Part shown: positions 23,190-33,450 of the stretch, one piece after another
Layout: every line of letters starts with the position of its first letter
Numbering within the stretch: the first letter of the stretch is position 1
Assembly: GCA_033816765.1 (NCBI GenBank)
Contig: CM066290.1
Coordinates: forward strand, 1,798,001-1,862,000
DNA from: Nothopassalora personata
Lineage: Eukaryota; Ascomycota; Dothideomycetes; Mycosphaerellales; Mycosphaerellaceae
Direction of reading: 5' to 3'
DNA: 64,000 nt
Made by a program: the position numbers and the translations under genes
Notes under the pieces: generated by a model
Seen by the model: the letters and a program-made list of their open reading frames with translations, nothing else
Told to the model about the DNA's origin: nothing
Database searches by the model: none

Positions 23190-25712
23190 ATGCTCGGCAT
23201 GCAGTCCAGCGAGACCATGTCCAATGGTGCGAACTTCGGGCATCGTCAGACTCAGTCCTCTGCTGTCAAGCCATCAATCAACTCCGATATCAATGGCTAC
23301 GCGAATGGTTCATTCCATTCCCATCAGCCTTCCATGGGCGGCTATGGTGACCGACACCCGCAGCGAACTAACGTACCGAGCATCAACACTGAACGCTCCT
23401 CAACCAACAACTACAATGGTCAAGACATGCAGACGCCCCCAACAGGCTACGACATGAACTTCACGCCACTATTACCGTCACAGCTATTGATGGGAAGCCC
23501 GTTTCAGCCGGGCTCACCTCCGACTTTCCAGTCTCCTCAATTCCAGAACTTCTCCAGCTTCTCGCAGCACCAAGGCGGTCCCCGTCATCAGCAGTATCAG
23601 GGCAATAATGCATTCCAGCATCAACAGGCCTCGATGTCGCCGAATGCGTATCACTCGCTGGCATCTTCGACTGCTACCGGTCCTGGCTCGTATTTTGGTG
23701 CCATTCAATCGCCGACGACTGGTTTCAACGCTCTGTCTGGCGCGAGCATGGCAGGACATGGTGGGCAGATGCAGATGGGACCAGGCATCATGTCTGGAAC
23801 CAGCCGCACCGTGTATCTGGGCAATATTCCGGCGGAGACTTCTGCAGAGGAGATTTTGAGCCATGTTCGCAGTGGTCAAATCGAATCCGTTCGCCTGCTT
23901 CCCGACAAGAACTGTGCTTTCATCTCGTTCCTGGACGGAAGCTCTGCAATCCACTTCCACTCAGATGCGATCTTGAAGAAGTTGTCGATCAAGGGCCAGG
24001 ACATCAAGATTGGTTGGGGAAAGCCTTCATCGGTTCCGACTTCTGTTGCGCTCGCGGTGCAGCAATCTGGCGCTTCTCGAAATGTCTACTTGGGTAATTT
24101 GGGCGAGGACATCTCCGAGGAAGAGCTCCGCGAAGACCTGAGCAAATTTGGACCCATCGACACTGTGAAGCTGGTGCGAGAGAAATCGATTGGTTTCGTC
24201 CATTTTCTTTCCATCGGCAACGCCATCAAGGCCGTCACTTTGCTCCCACAAGAGCCCAAGTGGCAGGCACCAAGACGTGTGTACTACGGAAAGGACCGCT
24301 GCGCCTACGTTTCCAAGACTCAGCAGCAGAACGCGGCCCAGTACCTTGGCATTGCACCTGGCTACGCTCACGTTTTGAATGGCGCTGACCGAGATCTGAT
24401 CACGAATGCTCTGGCGCAACAGTCTGTGGCCGCAGCCGCTGTAGCTACGACGGCCGGAGGTGTCAACAACTTGGGCAATCGCACAGTCTACCTTGGCAAT
24501 ATCCATCCGGAGACGACCATCGAAGAGATTTGCAACGTAGTTCGTGGTGGATTGCTCCATCATATTCGCTACATCCCCGACAAGCACATTTGCTTCGTGA
24601 CGTTTATCGATCCAACGGCAGCCGCATCCTTCTACGCTCTCAGCAATCTCCAGGGACTGATGATCCACAATCGCCGCCTGAAGATTGGTTGGGGCAAGCA
24701 TTCGGGTGCACTTCCCCCTGCTATTGCGTTGGCAGTCTCGGGTGGAGCTTCTCGAAACGTGTACGTTGGCAATCTGGACGAGACTTGGAACGAGGATCGC
24801 TTGAGGCAGGACTTCCAGGAGTATGGCGAAATTGAGCTGGTCAACACCCTGCGCGAGAAGAGCTGTGCGTTCGTGAATTTCACCAACATTGCGAATGCCA
24901 TCAAAGCCATCGAGGCAGTGCGCGGCAAGGAGGAGTACAAGCGCTTCAAGGTCAACTTCGGCAAAGATCGTTGCGGTAACCCACCTCGACAAGTCGTCAA
25001 CGCACAGCAGATGCAGCCGCGCGAACAGCAACAGCAGCAGCACGAGAACGGCCGGAGCTCGCCGTCTCCGGTCAACGGTCTTGCTCCAAGCAGAGCCCAC
25101 AACTCCATCTCACCGGCGAGCTCAGGACCGTCAAACGGCGGCTTCAACCCAGCCCACGGCCCTACGGCGTCCACGATCTTTAACAACGGCGGTAACAATC
25201 CCTTGACGTTGTATCTGGCCGCCACACAGCAGAGCGCACAAGCAGCAGCCGAGCAACAGGCACATCAGCAGTTCTTGCAGCGCCAGGACACCCTCAGCTC
25301 GTCCGATTTCGAGCAGCTGTCTCTGCACCCGTCTGCATACCAGCAGTCTCAAGGACAGTCCGGCTCTCTCTTGTCCAGCCAACAGTCCTTCTATGATACC
25401 CCGAACGAAGTGGCCGTTTCACGATCCGGCGGTCTCGAGTCTCCTTCACACCATTTCGGTCACGGCAGTCACCAGAGCGTCAACATCATCAACGGCGTAC
25501 CCATGAACTCGTACTCCAACGCGGCAAGCCAGAACGCCCAGCAAGCTCAGCACCGCCGCGGTGTCAGTCTGCCCGCTTTCTCGCTGCAGCAGGCACAGCA
25601 AGCACAGCAGAGCGGAAACTTGGCTGGACTTGGTGGCTACAGTCCCGGCAGCTACGGTCTCGGCGTGTCCGAGGGCACACTGCCAGGCTGGGCGGAAGAG
25701 GAAGTCGCATAA
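23190..25712 (+). CDS. NRD1-like: Four-RRM RNA-binding protein, NRD1/MSA2-like
   Basis: An 840-residue protein from the first Met of the frame (MLGMQSSETMSNG). Four RNA recognition motifs are clear. Each opens with an RNP2 such as RTVYLGNIPAE, RNVYLGNLGED, RTVYLGNIHPE or RNVYVGNLDET, at roughly residues 205-280, 297-370, 432-506 and 523-603. Each carries an RNP1 such as CAFISF, IGFVHF, CFVTF or CAFVNF. Flanks are low-complexity Gln/Ser/Asn. This matches the fission yeast Nrd1/Msa2 group, which binds mRNAs to block differentiation and to tune stress responses. The reading frame is open upstream as far as 23092, so an extra N-terminal exon is possible. Confidence 0.85.
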   Translation: MLGMQSSETMSNGANFGHRQTQSSAVKPSINSDINGYANGSFHSHQPSMGGYGDRHPQRTNVPSINTERSSTNNYNGQDMQTPPTGYDMNFTPLLPSQLLMGSPFQPGSPPTFQSPQFQNFSSFSQHQGGPRHQQYQGNNAFQHQQASMSPNAYHSLASSTATGPGSYFGAIQSPTTGFNALSGASMAGHGGQMQMGPGIMSGTSRTVYLGNIPAETSAEEILSHVRSGQIESVRLLPDKNCAFISFLDGSSAIHFHSDAILKKLSIKGQDIKIGWGKPSSVPTSVALAVQQSGASRNVYLGNLGEDISEEELREDLSKFGPIDTVKLVREKSIGFVHFLSIGNAIKAVTLLPQEPKWQAPRRVYYGKDRCAYVSKTQQQNAAQYLGIAPGYAHVLNGADRDLITNALAQQSVAAAAVATTAGGVNNLGNRTVYLGNIHPETTIEEICNVVRGGLLHHIRYIPDKHICFVTFIDPTAAASFYALSNLQGLMIHNRRLKIGWGKHSGALPPAIALAVSGGASRNVYVGNLDETWNEDRLRQDFQEYGEIELVNTLREKSCAFVNFTNIANAIKAIEAVRGKEEYKRFKVNFGKDRCGNPPRQVVNAQQMQPREQQQQQHENGRSSPSPVNGLAPSRAHNSISPASSGPSNGGFNPAHGPTASTIFNNGGNNPLTLYLAATQQSAQAAAEQQAHQQFLQRQDTLSSSDFEQLSLHPSAYQQSQGQSGSLLSSQQSFYDTPNEVAVSRSGGLESPSHHFGHGSHQSVNIINGVPMNSYSNAASQNAQQAQHRRGVSLPAFSLQQAQQAQQSGNLAGLGGYSPGSYGLGVSEGTLPGWAEEEVA

Positions 25713-26199
25713 GGTGAAGAGCTGCGTCCCGTATCATTGTTGTCTTGCATTACTACTGTCTATTCATTTTAGACTAATACCGCTCTTACCAGAGCGGCGG
25801 CCGGGTTAGGCCTTCCCTTAGGTTGTTGTACCTTGCGCAGGGCCAAGATCAAGCTGGAGTTGGGTGAACACGCCATCTAAGAATTGCGCGCGGGCCTGAA
25901 TTGGATGGGTCGCATGTCGAATTGGATGTAAGGCGTACTGTACTCTCTTGTCTCTCAGTCGGTCGCAATCTTGTTTGTGGCATCGTTTGCAAAGTCATTT
26001 CTGACATCAAGCAAGACGGGTCATCAGACTGGGCGGAATAGCCAGAATGAAAGTTTAAGTTTAATTGCGACAGAATCCTGGTCTGAAGATATTGCTTCAT
26101 CTGATGTTGAGTTTCAGGCTCAGATGTATATGATCTTTTCCCCACTGTTGCATCATGCTTGTTAGTGAGTGGATGGTCCGGTCCCTATTGTTGTACAGT
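25713..26199. other. Convergent 3' ends, no gene
   Basis: 487 bases between the stop codons of the NRD1-like gene and the TCD gene, which point at each other. It must contain both 3' untranslated regions. No coding frame is supported. Confidence 0.6.
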
Positions 26200-27815
26200 C
26201 TATCTCTGGATGCGAAAGTGTCGTTCCTCATCCTGGCGTCTTGCGACTAGATCAACCACCGTCTTATCGTACACATCCTCCGGTGACCGACCTTCTTTCA
26301 GTACCACCTGCTCGTGCTTAATCATTTCATCCTTCGTCATGCACACGAGCTCATCAAATCGCAGCTTATCAGCCTTCTGGCCTGGAGTGCTCGTGTCTAT
26401 CCACGCACCTTCAGGCTTCCGCCACCGCACCAAACTCAGCCTGCTGGCGAGACCGGAGACCACACTCCTACCTCGGTACACTTCTTCTACAAGGTAGCCA
26501 ACGTCGTCTGAGGTCAATGGCATCCGCAGACCGACTGGATCGGTACCGTGATGCTTCGCCACTCGTTCCTCCAGACCTTGGAGCTGGGCGAGAATGCCAT
26601 CGTACATCTTTTCCCGAGCCTTGCTGGGCAAGTAGTCGTGAGGATACCCGGAGATCGCTAGCATGACATGATTTGCTACACATAGCCCGAAGACTGCTGG
26701 CATGGTGCCGAGGACAGGAAGGATGCGGACACGGAAGTCAGGCAGCACACCAAGCTCGCCGACTTTGCCTTTCTGGAACTCGTCTTCTGGGAGTGGAAGT
26801 AGTTGCGCTTTTCCAGGGCCCGTCTTCTCGGATGAGAACACGACAGGGATGCCATCTTTCACTCCGAGCTTTCGCAGCTTTCGCCGTGTTGCTCCTGCAA
26901 GCGGATCGTCTGTGGAAGCGGAGATGTCACCAACAAACACTCTGGTGGGATCAGACTTGCAGCCGGCGCCCATCGAAGAGATGACCGGCAGGCCGCTTTT
27001 GTGGCAATAATTCAGCAACGCTACTTTCGAGTCGATGTTGTCGATAGCATCGATGACGAAAGTTGGCGCTTGCCCGTCTTTCCACGGCGCAAGCTGTGCA
27101 GCTGCGGATGCCTCGCCGAAGAGTTGGTTGATGGAGTCGAAGTGAGTCCATGGCACGATCTGCTCCAACCTCTTCTGAAGACACATCACCTTGGGTGTGC
27201 CAACATCGGCGAGTGTGGCCACAGCGTGGCGATTCAGTGAGCTTAGGGTGACTTGATCGAAGTCGATGAGGCGTAATCGACCACAGCCAGACCGAGCTAG
27301 AGCTGCAGTGGCATGTGAACCCACGCCGCCACAGCCTACCACAACGACGAAGGCTTTCCTCAACTTCTTGAGTCCATCATCGGTAAGGAAGACACGATTT
27401 CGGGCAAGCTGTTCGAGGATCAAATCTAGCGAAATTTCAGCTCCGTCCCAATGCTGCGAACAATACAGCCTACCTTCGTCATAGTCTCCTAGCCGAGCTC
27501 TTCGGGCTAGTGCTGCGCTTCGTTCGTCATCTCTATTCTCAAGCGTCTCTTCTGGTACCGCTCCACCGAAATCATTTATCTAGGCTTCTGTCAGTCAGCG
27601 CCATCTTGACGACCAGAACACATGGATCATACTTTCTCGACGTCGTGAGGTGCGCTCAAATCCGGTATAGAGTCCTTGAGATCGTGAACTTCATATCGTC
27701 GTCGTGCCTCTTGCAAACCAACCACCGCGCTAGCCGCTATGCAACCAGAGACCACCGCCGTCAAGCCAAGTTGTACGCGATGCGAGGAGACAATTTCCGC
27801 CCACCACGATGACAT
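26200..27815 (-). CDS. TCD1: tRNA threonylcarbamoyladenosine dehydratase (E1-like)
   Basis: Three exons on the minus strand, 27815-27633, 27579-27474 and 27425-26200, give 504 residues. Tcd proteins use ATP to cyclise t6A at position 37 of ANN-decoding tRNAs to ct6A. They belong to the ThiF/E1 fold, and yeast Tcd1/Tcd2 sit on the mitochondrial outer membrane. Visible parts: an N-terminal hydrophobic anchor (VQLGLTAVVSGCIAASAVVGL), a linker ending HDLKDSIPDLS, the LGDYDEDLILEQLARNRVF bridge that crosses the last splice junction, the ATP loop VVVGCGGVGSHATAALARSG, and FVIDAIDNIDSKVALL. An upstream TTG-led extension was not used; the first ATG is 27815. Confidence 0.9.
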
Positions 27816-28140
27816 CCTTATACCAAGGCCCAATCCATACGGAATTTGGACGATGTTGTTGATGTCGAAGATCTCGCATGTGGTAACGGTTCTGCCCTCC
27901 CGTAGGCCCGGCCCGCCTGGACCCCTGCAATATTTGGTGGGCTCTTCCGCGGGTCAGTAGTGGACAGCTTGTTGTATGGACACCTCGAAATAGCTGTCAC
28001 GAAAGCACGCATTCTCCTTTCCCCTACAGCGACATCGTCTTCAGTCCGACCGTGCGAGTTCTGCTTGCCGACAGGCTGCTCGTGCTCTCCTTGATCACCA
28101 CCCACCGTACGCGCATGAGACGACGATAGCCCCGCCCAGC
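27816..28140. promoter_or_regulatory. TCD-lectin divergent promoter
   Basis: 325 bases between the start codons of the TCD gene (minus) and the L-type lectin gene (plus). It should contain both promoters. Short frames here are not supported. Confidence 0.55.
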
Positions 28141-29151
28141 ATGGCCTCCTTATGGATCACGTCCATACTGCTGGGGGTATGGAGTTATCTAGCGAGTGCG
28201 CAGGAGTCTCCAATGAAGTCGATACCGCTGCGAACGCACACCCTGAACACAGTGAGCAGAGTTTTCTACTGTAATCCACGAATTCTTCCGTTCTGACCTA
28301 ATACCTAGCCATACCTCAACACGGACATGCAGTCACGATGGTGGGACTTTGGAGGAAATACAGTCATCCGAGCAGATCAATACGTTCGACTCACCGCACA
28401 ACAAGCCTCGCAGTCGGGCTGGATATTTACTCGAGTGCCCCTCACCGCCACGAACTGGGAAATCACGGTAGAGTTCAAGATTCATGGCTCGGGTAGCCTA
28501 TTTGGTGATGGAATGGCGATGTGGGTCACGAAAGAGCGAGCAGAACAGGGGCCCGTTTTCGGCATGAGGGACAACTTCGAGGGCTTGGGCATCTTCTTCG
28601 ACACGTACAAGAACAACCGCCCAGGCGTAGTGTTTCCATATGTCATGGCCATGCTAGGAGATGGCCAGACATCCTACGACAAGGCAAATGACGGCAAGGT
28701 CAACGAGCTGGCAGGATGCTCTGCGCGTGGCCTGCGGAACCCTGACTTCCCAACGAAAGCCAGAGTCACATACTTTCAGGACAAGCAATTGACCGTGGAG
28801 TTGATGTACAAGAACCAGGATGAGTGGACAAAGTGCTTCGAAGTGCCGAATGTCAAGCTGCCATCAGTGACCTACGTGGGCTTCAGCTCTGAGACGGGAG
28901 AGCTGTGGGACAACCACGACATCATCTCGGTCGAGACGAAGAACTTGTACTCGCCGAGTGGCCAGACCGGCACTGGTGGAGCTTCGGGCAGCAAGGACTA
29001 CAACCGCAACAACAAGGGTAGACCAAAGAAAGCGGAGGCAAGTGGTGGCTGGTTATGGTTCTTTGGCAAGTTTATCATCTTCGGCCTAGTGGTGGCCGCC
29101 GCCTATGTTGGGTTTACAGCCTACCGAGCACGAAGAAGGGACAGATTCTAG
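28141..29151 (+). CDS. L-type lectin cargo receptor (VIP36/Emp47-like)
   Basis: Exons 28141-28251 and 28309-29151 give 317 residues. The protein starts with a signal peptide (MASLWITSILLGVWSYLASA). A legume-lectin-type domain runs from about residue 30 to 245, with RWWDFGGNTVIRADQYVRLT, SGSLFGDGMAMWVTKE and GLGIFFDTYKNNRPG. A Gly/Ser-rich stalk, one membrane helix (FFGKFIIFGLVVAAAYVGF) and a short basic tail ending in Phe follow. Such proteins bind high-mannose glycans in the lumen and carry glycoproteins between ER and Golgi. The GDG and FDTY motifs keep the calcium and sugar-binding acidic residues. There is no KKxx retrieval signal; the terminal Phe could serve as a COPII export signal. 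Confidence 0.9.
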
Positions 29152-30832
29152 ACGAAAAGCGTGCATTGTAGCCTTGTAACATTAAAATCGATGAAGTAAT
29201 ATGATACCCATCAGCAGCAGTAGCGATGTCGCGTCGTGTCCTCAGATTAGCTCTCAGTAAGTGGCCATCAGTGACAACCAGGTCCTCTGCAAGCAGAAGC
29301 CGGCTGCCTTCATATTTGGCTTATTCTGTCCATGACAATCATCAGCGGATGTTCGCGACATCTCCACCACTGGCTGCGACCACTGCAGAGTGCCATGCCT
29401 TCCTCACTGCAGGCAGGGATAGCCGGCAAAGACGGAGCAAGTACCCTACGATTGAAAACTATCTTCTGTGATGCGGTCCTCATCGCAGCGCGAGTCTGCT
29501 GGACTGTTGATGTTATTGTCGGTCATGGGCGTACCGCAAGTGCTGCACGTCTCGACGCGGTGTCTCCCTGTCACAGCTCAGCAAAAGACAAATCCGAGGG
29601 TTGCATGCCCGTGTGCGAAGGGAAATGCGCGTGTTGTGTCGTTGCGGAGTTTGAAGAGGCGAATTGGAAAGTCCTTGGATTTCTGTTCATGACTCAGCCA
29701 TACAGCGCCGTCCCACATGTGAGAACAATTGGTGTTTTTGGTCAACTGTTTCGGCTGCTCGCAAGCAAGCTGCGGCTACTACATGCAGACGTCCGTCCTG
29801 GGAAGCTCTTGTGATTGGGTATCGTCATTGGGTTTCGTGCTGTGCAAGGCTGGTTAGTATGGTGTTGTGACACAAGGCACGTCACTGCTGTGGTGCACAT
29901 GTGCGTGTACTGACTGACCATCGCGTTCGGACTCGGCATTGCGCATCGTGTGAATGGTGAGGTGAAGTCCACGCAAGAAGAATTCGTGCCGGTCACTTCC
30001 GAGCCGATTAGGGGGCTGTATGAGGAAGGCACATGTGCCTTGCATGAAGCACCCAACCAGGTATATCCACCTACCGGTCTCGTTTCGAATCTAGGTATGG
30101 CTCCATCCATCTACGCTATCGGTATGCAATTCCCTACGAGCATAGAGAGTGTCGAAATTCGGCGTGCCGTGCAGCCTCACCGAGCATTCTCGCTTGCCTT
30201 CAGCGCCACAGTTCAAGACACGCATGATGCATAGCCTCATCACGCCGAGATACGTGCGTTTTGATCACAGACTGGACATGTACTGTGGACACACAGCTGT
30301 CAGGCTCTGATGCAGGTGATATGACATATCCATGCATAAATCCGTTCCTGGGTCTACCTCGCACTTTCCCAATTCGTCCGTGCTCGGCAGGAGCTGAGCC
30401 CAGCGAGGACAACCATCTAGCGTCGTCTTCTTCTTCTTCTTCTTCTACGCAACCTTTTCCATGTCACTAATAATCGCAACACCGACCGTGGCCGGCGCAA
30501 ATCCTTGAGCATGGCGTGCATACCATCTGGCCGCTTGGGCCACATCGGCTGCCATTGGCTCCTCCACAGATGGGGCCACGCTCGAGCGCTATTGTGCCAC
30601 CTCGGTGCAGCTCGCGTGCTGATGGTGGATGTGACATGGCGCTGAGATTGCCTTCTGCATTTAGACTTTGCCTTTTCGAGAACAAGAAAGGCTCCTGACG
30701 AGCCTTAGGACTTTGCCGACTTCAACAGTCCTATCCGCACAAAGCCGGATTACGCGTGCAGCATAAGTATCAGCCTTTCCTGCTGTGCCTTGATACCGAT
30801 TGACCGTCTTTCCCTTGATCTGTATTGATAAC
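29152..30832. other. Intergenic, no supported gene
   Basis: About 1.7 kb. A (TTC) microsatellite lies at about 30425-30447. An 81-codon frame at 29226-29471 starts with a basic, mitochondrial-presequence-like stretch (MSRRVLRLALSKWPSV) and contains a possible GTAAGT donor, but I see no homologous domain and do not call it. Longer overlapping frames look random. Confidence 0.4.
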
Positions 30833-31349
30833 ATGTCGCTCACGCTTACAGTCCCTAGAGACTACGGCTACGTGGTCACTACCACAGCCTTGACGTTCTT
30901 CGTGAGCATGACCTGAGCGGTGGATTACTATTTGCTGACAATGACTTCAGCTATGCCTATGGCACAGCGCGAGAGCACGACCCTATAGAGTGCGAGCTCA
31001 GCTCTGGGCTCCTCGAGCATTCGCGGAACAGACCGATTTCATTCCGGCCGACCAGAAGAGAAAAGAAGCCTTACACCTCTTCAACTGCGCTCAACGAGCC
31101 CATGCCAACTATGTCGAGAACCAACCTTCGACAGCGATAGCACTACTACTGGCCGGGCTACACTACCCCCAGCTTAGCACGATGCTGGGCACTGGATGGA
31201 TGATAGGACGAGTTTTGTTTGCCGTAGGATACACAAGACCGGGGAAAGAGCATGGCAGCGGTCGAATCGTTGGGTTTGCACTCCAATTTCCCATGCAGAT
31301 ATCGTTGTGGGCGCTGGCTGCATGGTCTGGTATCAAGATGGTGCAATGA
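30833..31349 (+). CDS. MAPEG protein, microsomal GST3-like
   Basis: Exons 30833-30901 and 30951-31349 give 155 residues. It belongs to the MAPEG family of small four-helix ER membrane proteins; the MGST3 branch conjugates or reduces lipid hydroperoxides with glutathione. The N-terminus MSLTLTVPRDYGYVVTTT matches the family start, and FNCAQRAHANYVEN near residue 80 is the hallmark Asn/Arg/His/Asn/Glu motif. Helices follow in ALLLAGLHYPQL, GRVLFAVGYTRP and SLWALAAWSGIKMV. The normal loop between helices 1 and 2 is replaced by a divergent basic stretch, so activity is not assured. Confidence 0.85.
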
Positions 31350-31966
31350 GTCCTGCATGGCTCCGTGTGTTCCAACAGCGACGAACAAGTGGCACGACGG
31401 TGGATATCATTATGGTTGGCTTGTTGCAATGTATCCAGCAGTCTGGGGTATGTTCGATCATCCCGAGACCCTGGCTCCTGGAAATGTGTTTGACTTCACT
31501 CGACCACAGCTGCGAGTCCTGGAGGTCACGATACTGATGCCCATATCTCCGCACATTGAATTCGCTAAGCGGCGCAAAGCGGTCGGTGCGGCGGGGCGAG
31601 GTGTATGCTGGCGATGTGGACGTCTTTGCGTGCGAGATTGGGCGCTTTTCAAGTTATGATACCCTGCGTTGACTGGTGGCGCTGTCCGGTTTGGTTCTAG
31701 AGCTATAGCAACGGCAATAGCGATGATGTTTAATGAAGCCCGATCGAAACTCCAGCAGCGGTTGCGCAAAGCAGTCAGGTGCGTTTGAATGTTTGTTGCA
31801 TCCACGTGTGCATTCTCTAGGAACGCGCAGCAACTTCACGCAGCATCCGCCACACGTCTTCTAGGGCGTCGATCGCCTTTATCTCCAGCTGATCTATATC
31901 TCAGTATCCCACATATTACACGCGAAGTACAACCACTTTCGTCCCGCCGAAGCCGTAGCGACGGTC
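31350..31966. other. Intergenic, no supported gene
   Basis: 617 bases between the MAPEG gene and the next plus-strand gene. Overlapping frames of 70-135 codons lack motifs. It should hold the 3' end of one gene and the promoter of the next. Confidence 0.5.
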
Positions 31967-33249
31967 ATGTCATCGCTCAGAGAATGGATGGACAAGCGCA
32001 GTGAACGCAAACAAGCAGCAAAAGCTAACGACAGTGGCAAGTCACGTCCAGGCGAGGAAGCGCACGAGCCGCAAGATACCACAGATGAGTCTCAACCAGC
32101 CGCTCTCGACGACTTCAGCAACATCCCGCCACCGCCGGCACCACCTCCGAGAAGTAGAGCGCGAGAGAAACGGCTTCTCCCGCCTACATCAGAGTATCGG
32201 CATAGAGAATCAAGGACTTTGCAGACTCGAGGAACACCTCAACGGCCCGCTTCATCAGGTCCGGTCAAGACTCGGACGCCTTCGCCCAAAGGCAGCGCCA
32301 TTTCAGGTAAGTTCGAACACATGCCAGGATCCCACAAACTACAATAGCGCAGACCAAAGCTCATGCGATACGTGCAGAACACTTTGATCGCCAGTCACCT
32401 AAGACAGTGACTCGCGTCAACGGCATAGACTTCGAAATGTCGCCAGCCCCTACTGGCGAAGATGGATCAGACATGAAGCATGACGACAATCAGGGTGGTG
32501 GCGAACGCGGCCGTGGCGATTTCAAGACTCGGAGGTCGAGCAGATCACAGACGCGCAGGCAAGAGCGCGTGGACTCTCACCAACCGCTCGAGGAAGATGC
32601 TACGAAGGACACAGGCGATCTAAGCCTCAAGCTCAACCTTCCAGAGCCTGTGCAGGGCTATGGGCCACCAGAAGCTCGCTCGTCTTCGCCATCATCAACG
32701 AAGAACGACTTGCTTCGCCGTGCCGAAAGCCCTCATGATGGCCCCCAAATCTCATCCATCGGACGTGATCCCCCGGACGACCCCCTCGACCCTCTACACC
32801 CCACCAACACCATCGGCTCCGCCGTGACTACCAGCCCGACCCGCGCCAAGGGCCACTCACCCTTCATGTCGCGCCTCCGCGGCTCGCGCTCCAAAGCCAC
32901 CGCATCCTCCAGCTCCCCCATCACACCCTCGTTCACACCACCCGCCGACACCGAGCCCGACCTGCGAAAGTTCATCCCACCGGAGAGCCCAACCGTCGCC
33001 GTCCGCCCACCAATCTACGATCCAACCAAGAACGCCACTCAACAATGGGAAAGCGATCTGGGCTCGACCAGCCGTCCGGCTAGGGCCTGGGACTGGACGA
33101 AGCGCTGGACTTGCTGTCGATGCCAGTGTCAGACCATTGTGGAGCAGATTGTGTGCAGCAAGTTGGATTGTGTGCATGACCGGTGCCCGGAGAATTGCAG
33201 AGTGGTTAAGTGGGCACGGCCGAGGGGACCGTCTACTATGAATCCGTAG
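31967..33249 (+). CDS. Disordered protein with Cys-rich C-terminal motif
   Basis: Exons 31967-32306 and 32378-33249 give 403 residues. The intron is placed by a GTAAGT donor and the GTGCAG acceptor that keeps frame into HFDRQSPKTVTRVNG. The first ~340 residues are Pro/Ser/Arg-rich and probably unstructured, including a PPPPAPPP run. The last ~50 carry WTCCRCQCQTIVEQ followed by VCSKLDCVHDRCPENC: nine cysteines with a His, spaced like a zinc-binding module. Similar short Cys/His tails occur at the ends of many uncharacterised ascomycete proteins. Function unknown; a nucleic-acid or protein-binding zinc fold is a guess. Confidence 0.7.
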
Positions 33250-33450
33250 ATTGCTAGAACGAACGCTGAGTTGAAGGGACCGGCGGCTACATGCCGAGTA
33301 CAGGAGATGGAGAGATTGGAGATTGTGTAGACTCGCCTGGCAGAGGCAGGACTGGATAAGGAGGGAGCATGGGAGAAGCTGGACTGGTACCTCTTGGTAT
33401 CAGATAGTCTAAGATCGTAATTACCCTCTTTGTACAAAGTCAGTGGAGGA

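Noticed and set aside
24027..25100. 357-codon minus-strand frame
   Set aside because: Antisense shadow of the RRM region of the NRD1-like gene; no motif.
29332..29814. 160-codon plus-strand frame after the lectin gene
   Set aside because: Overlaps other equally open frames, has no motif, and lies in probable 3' untranslated and intergenic sequence.
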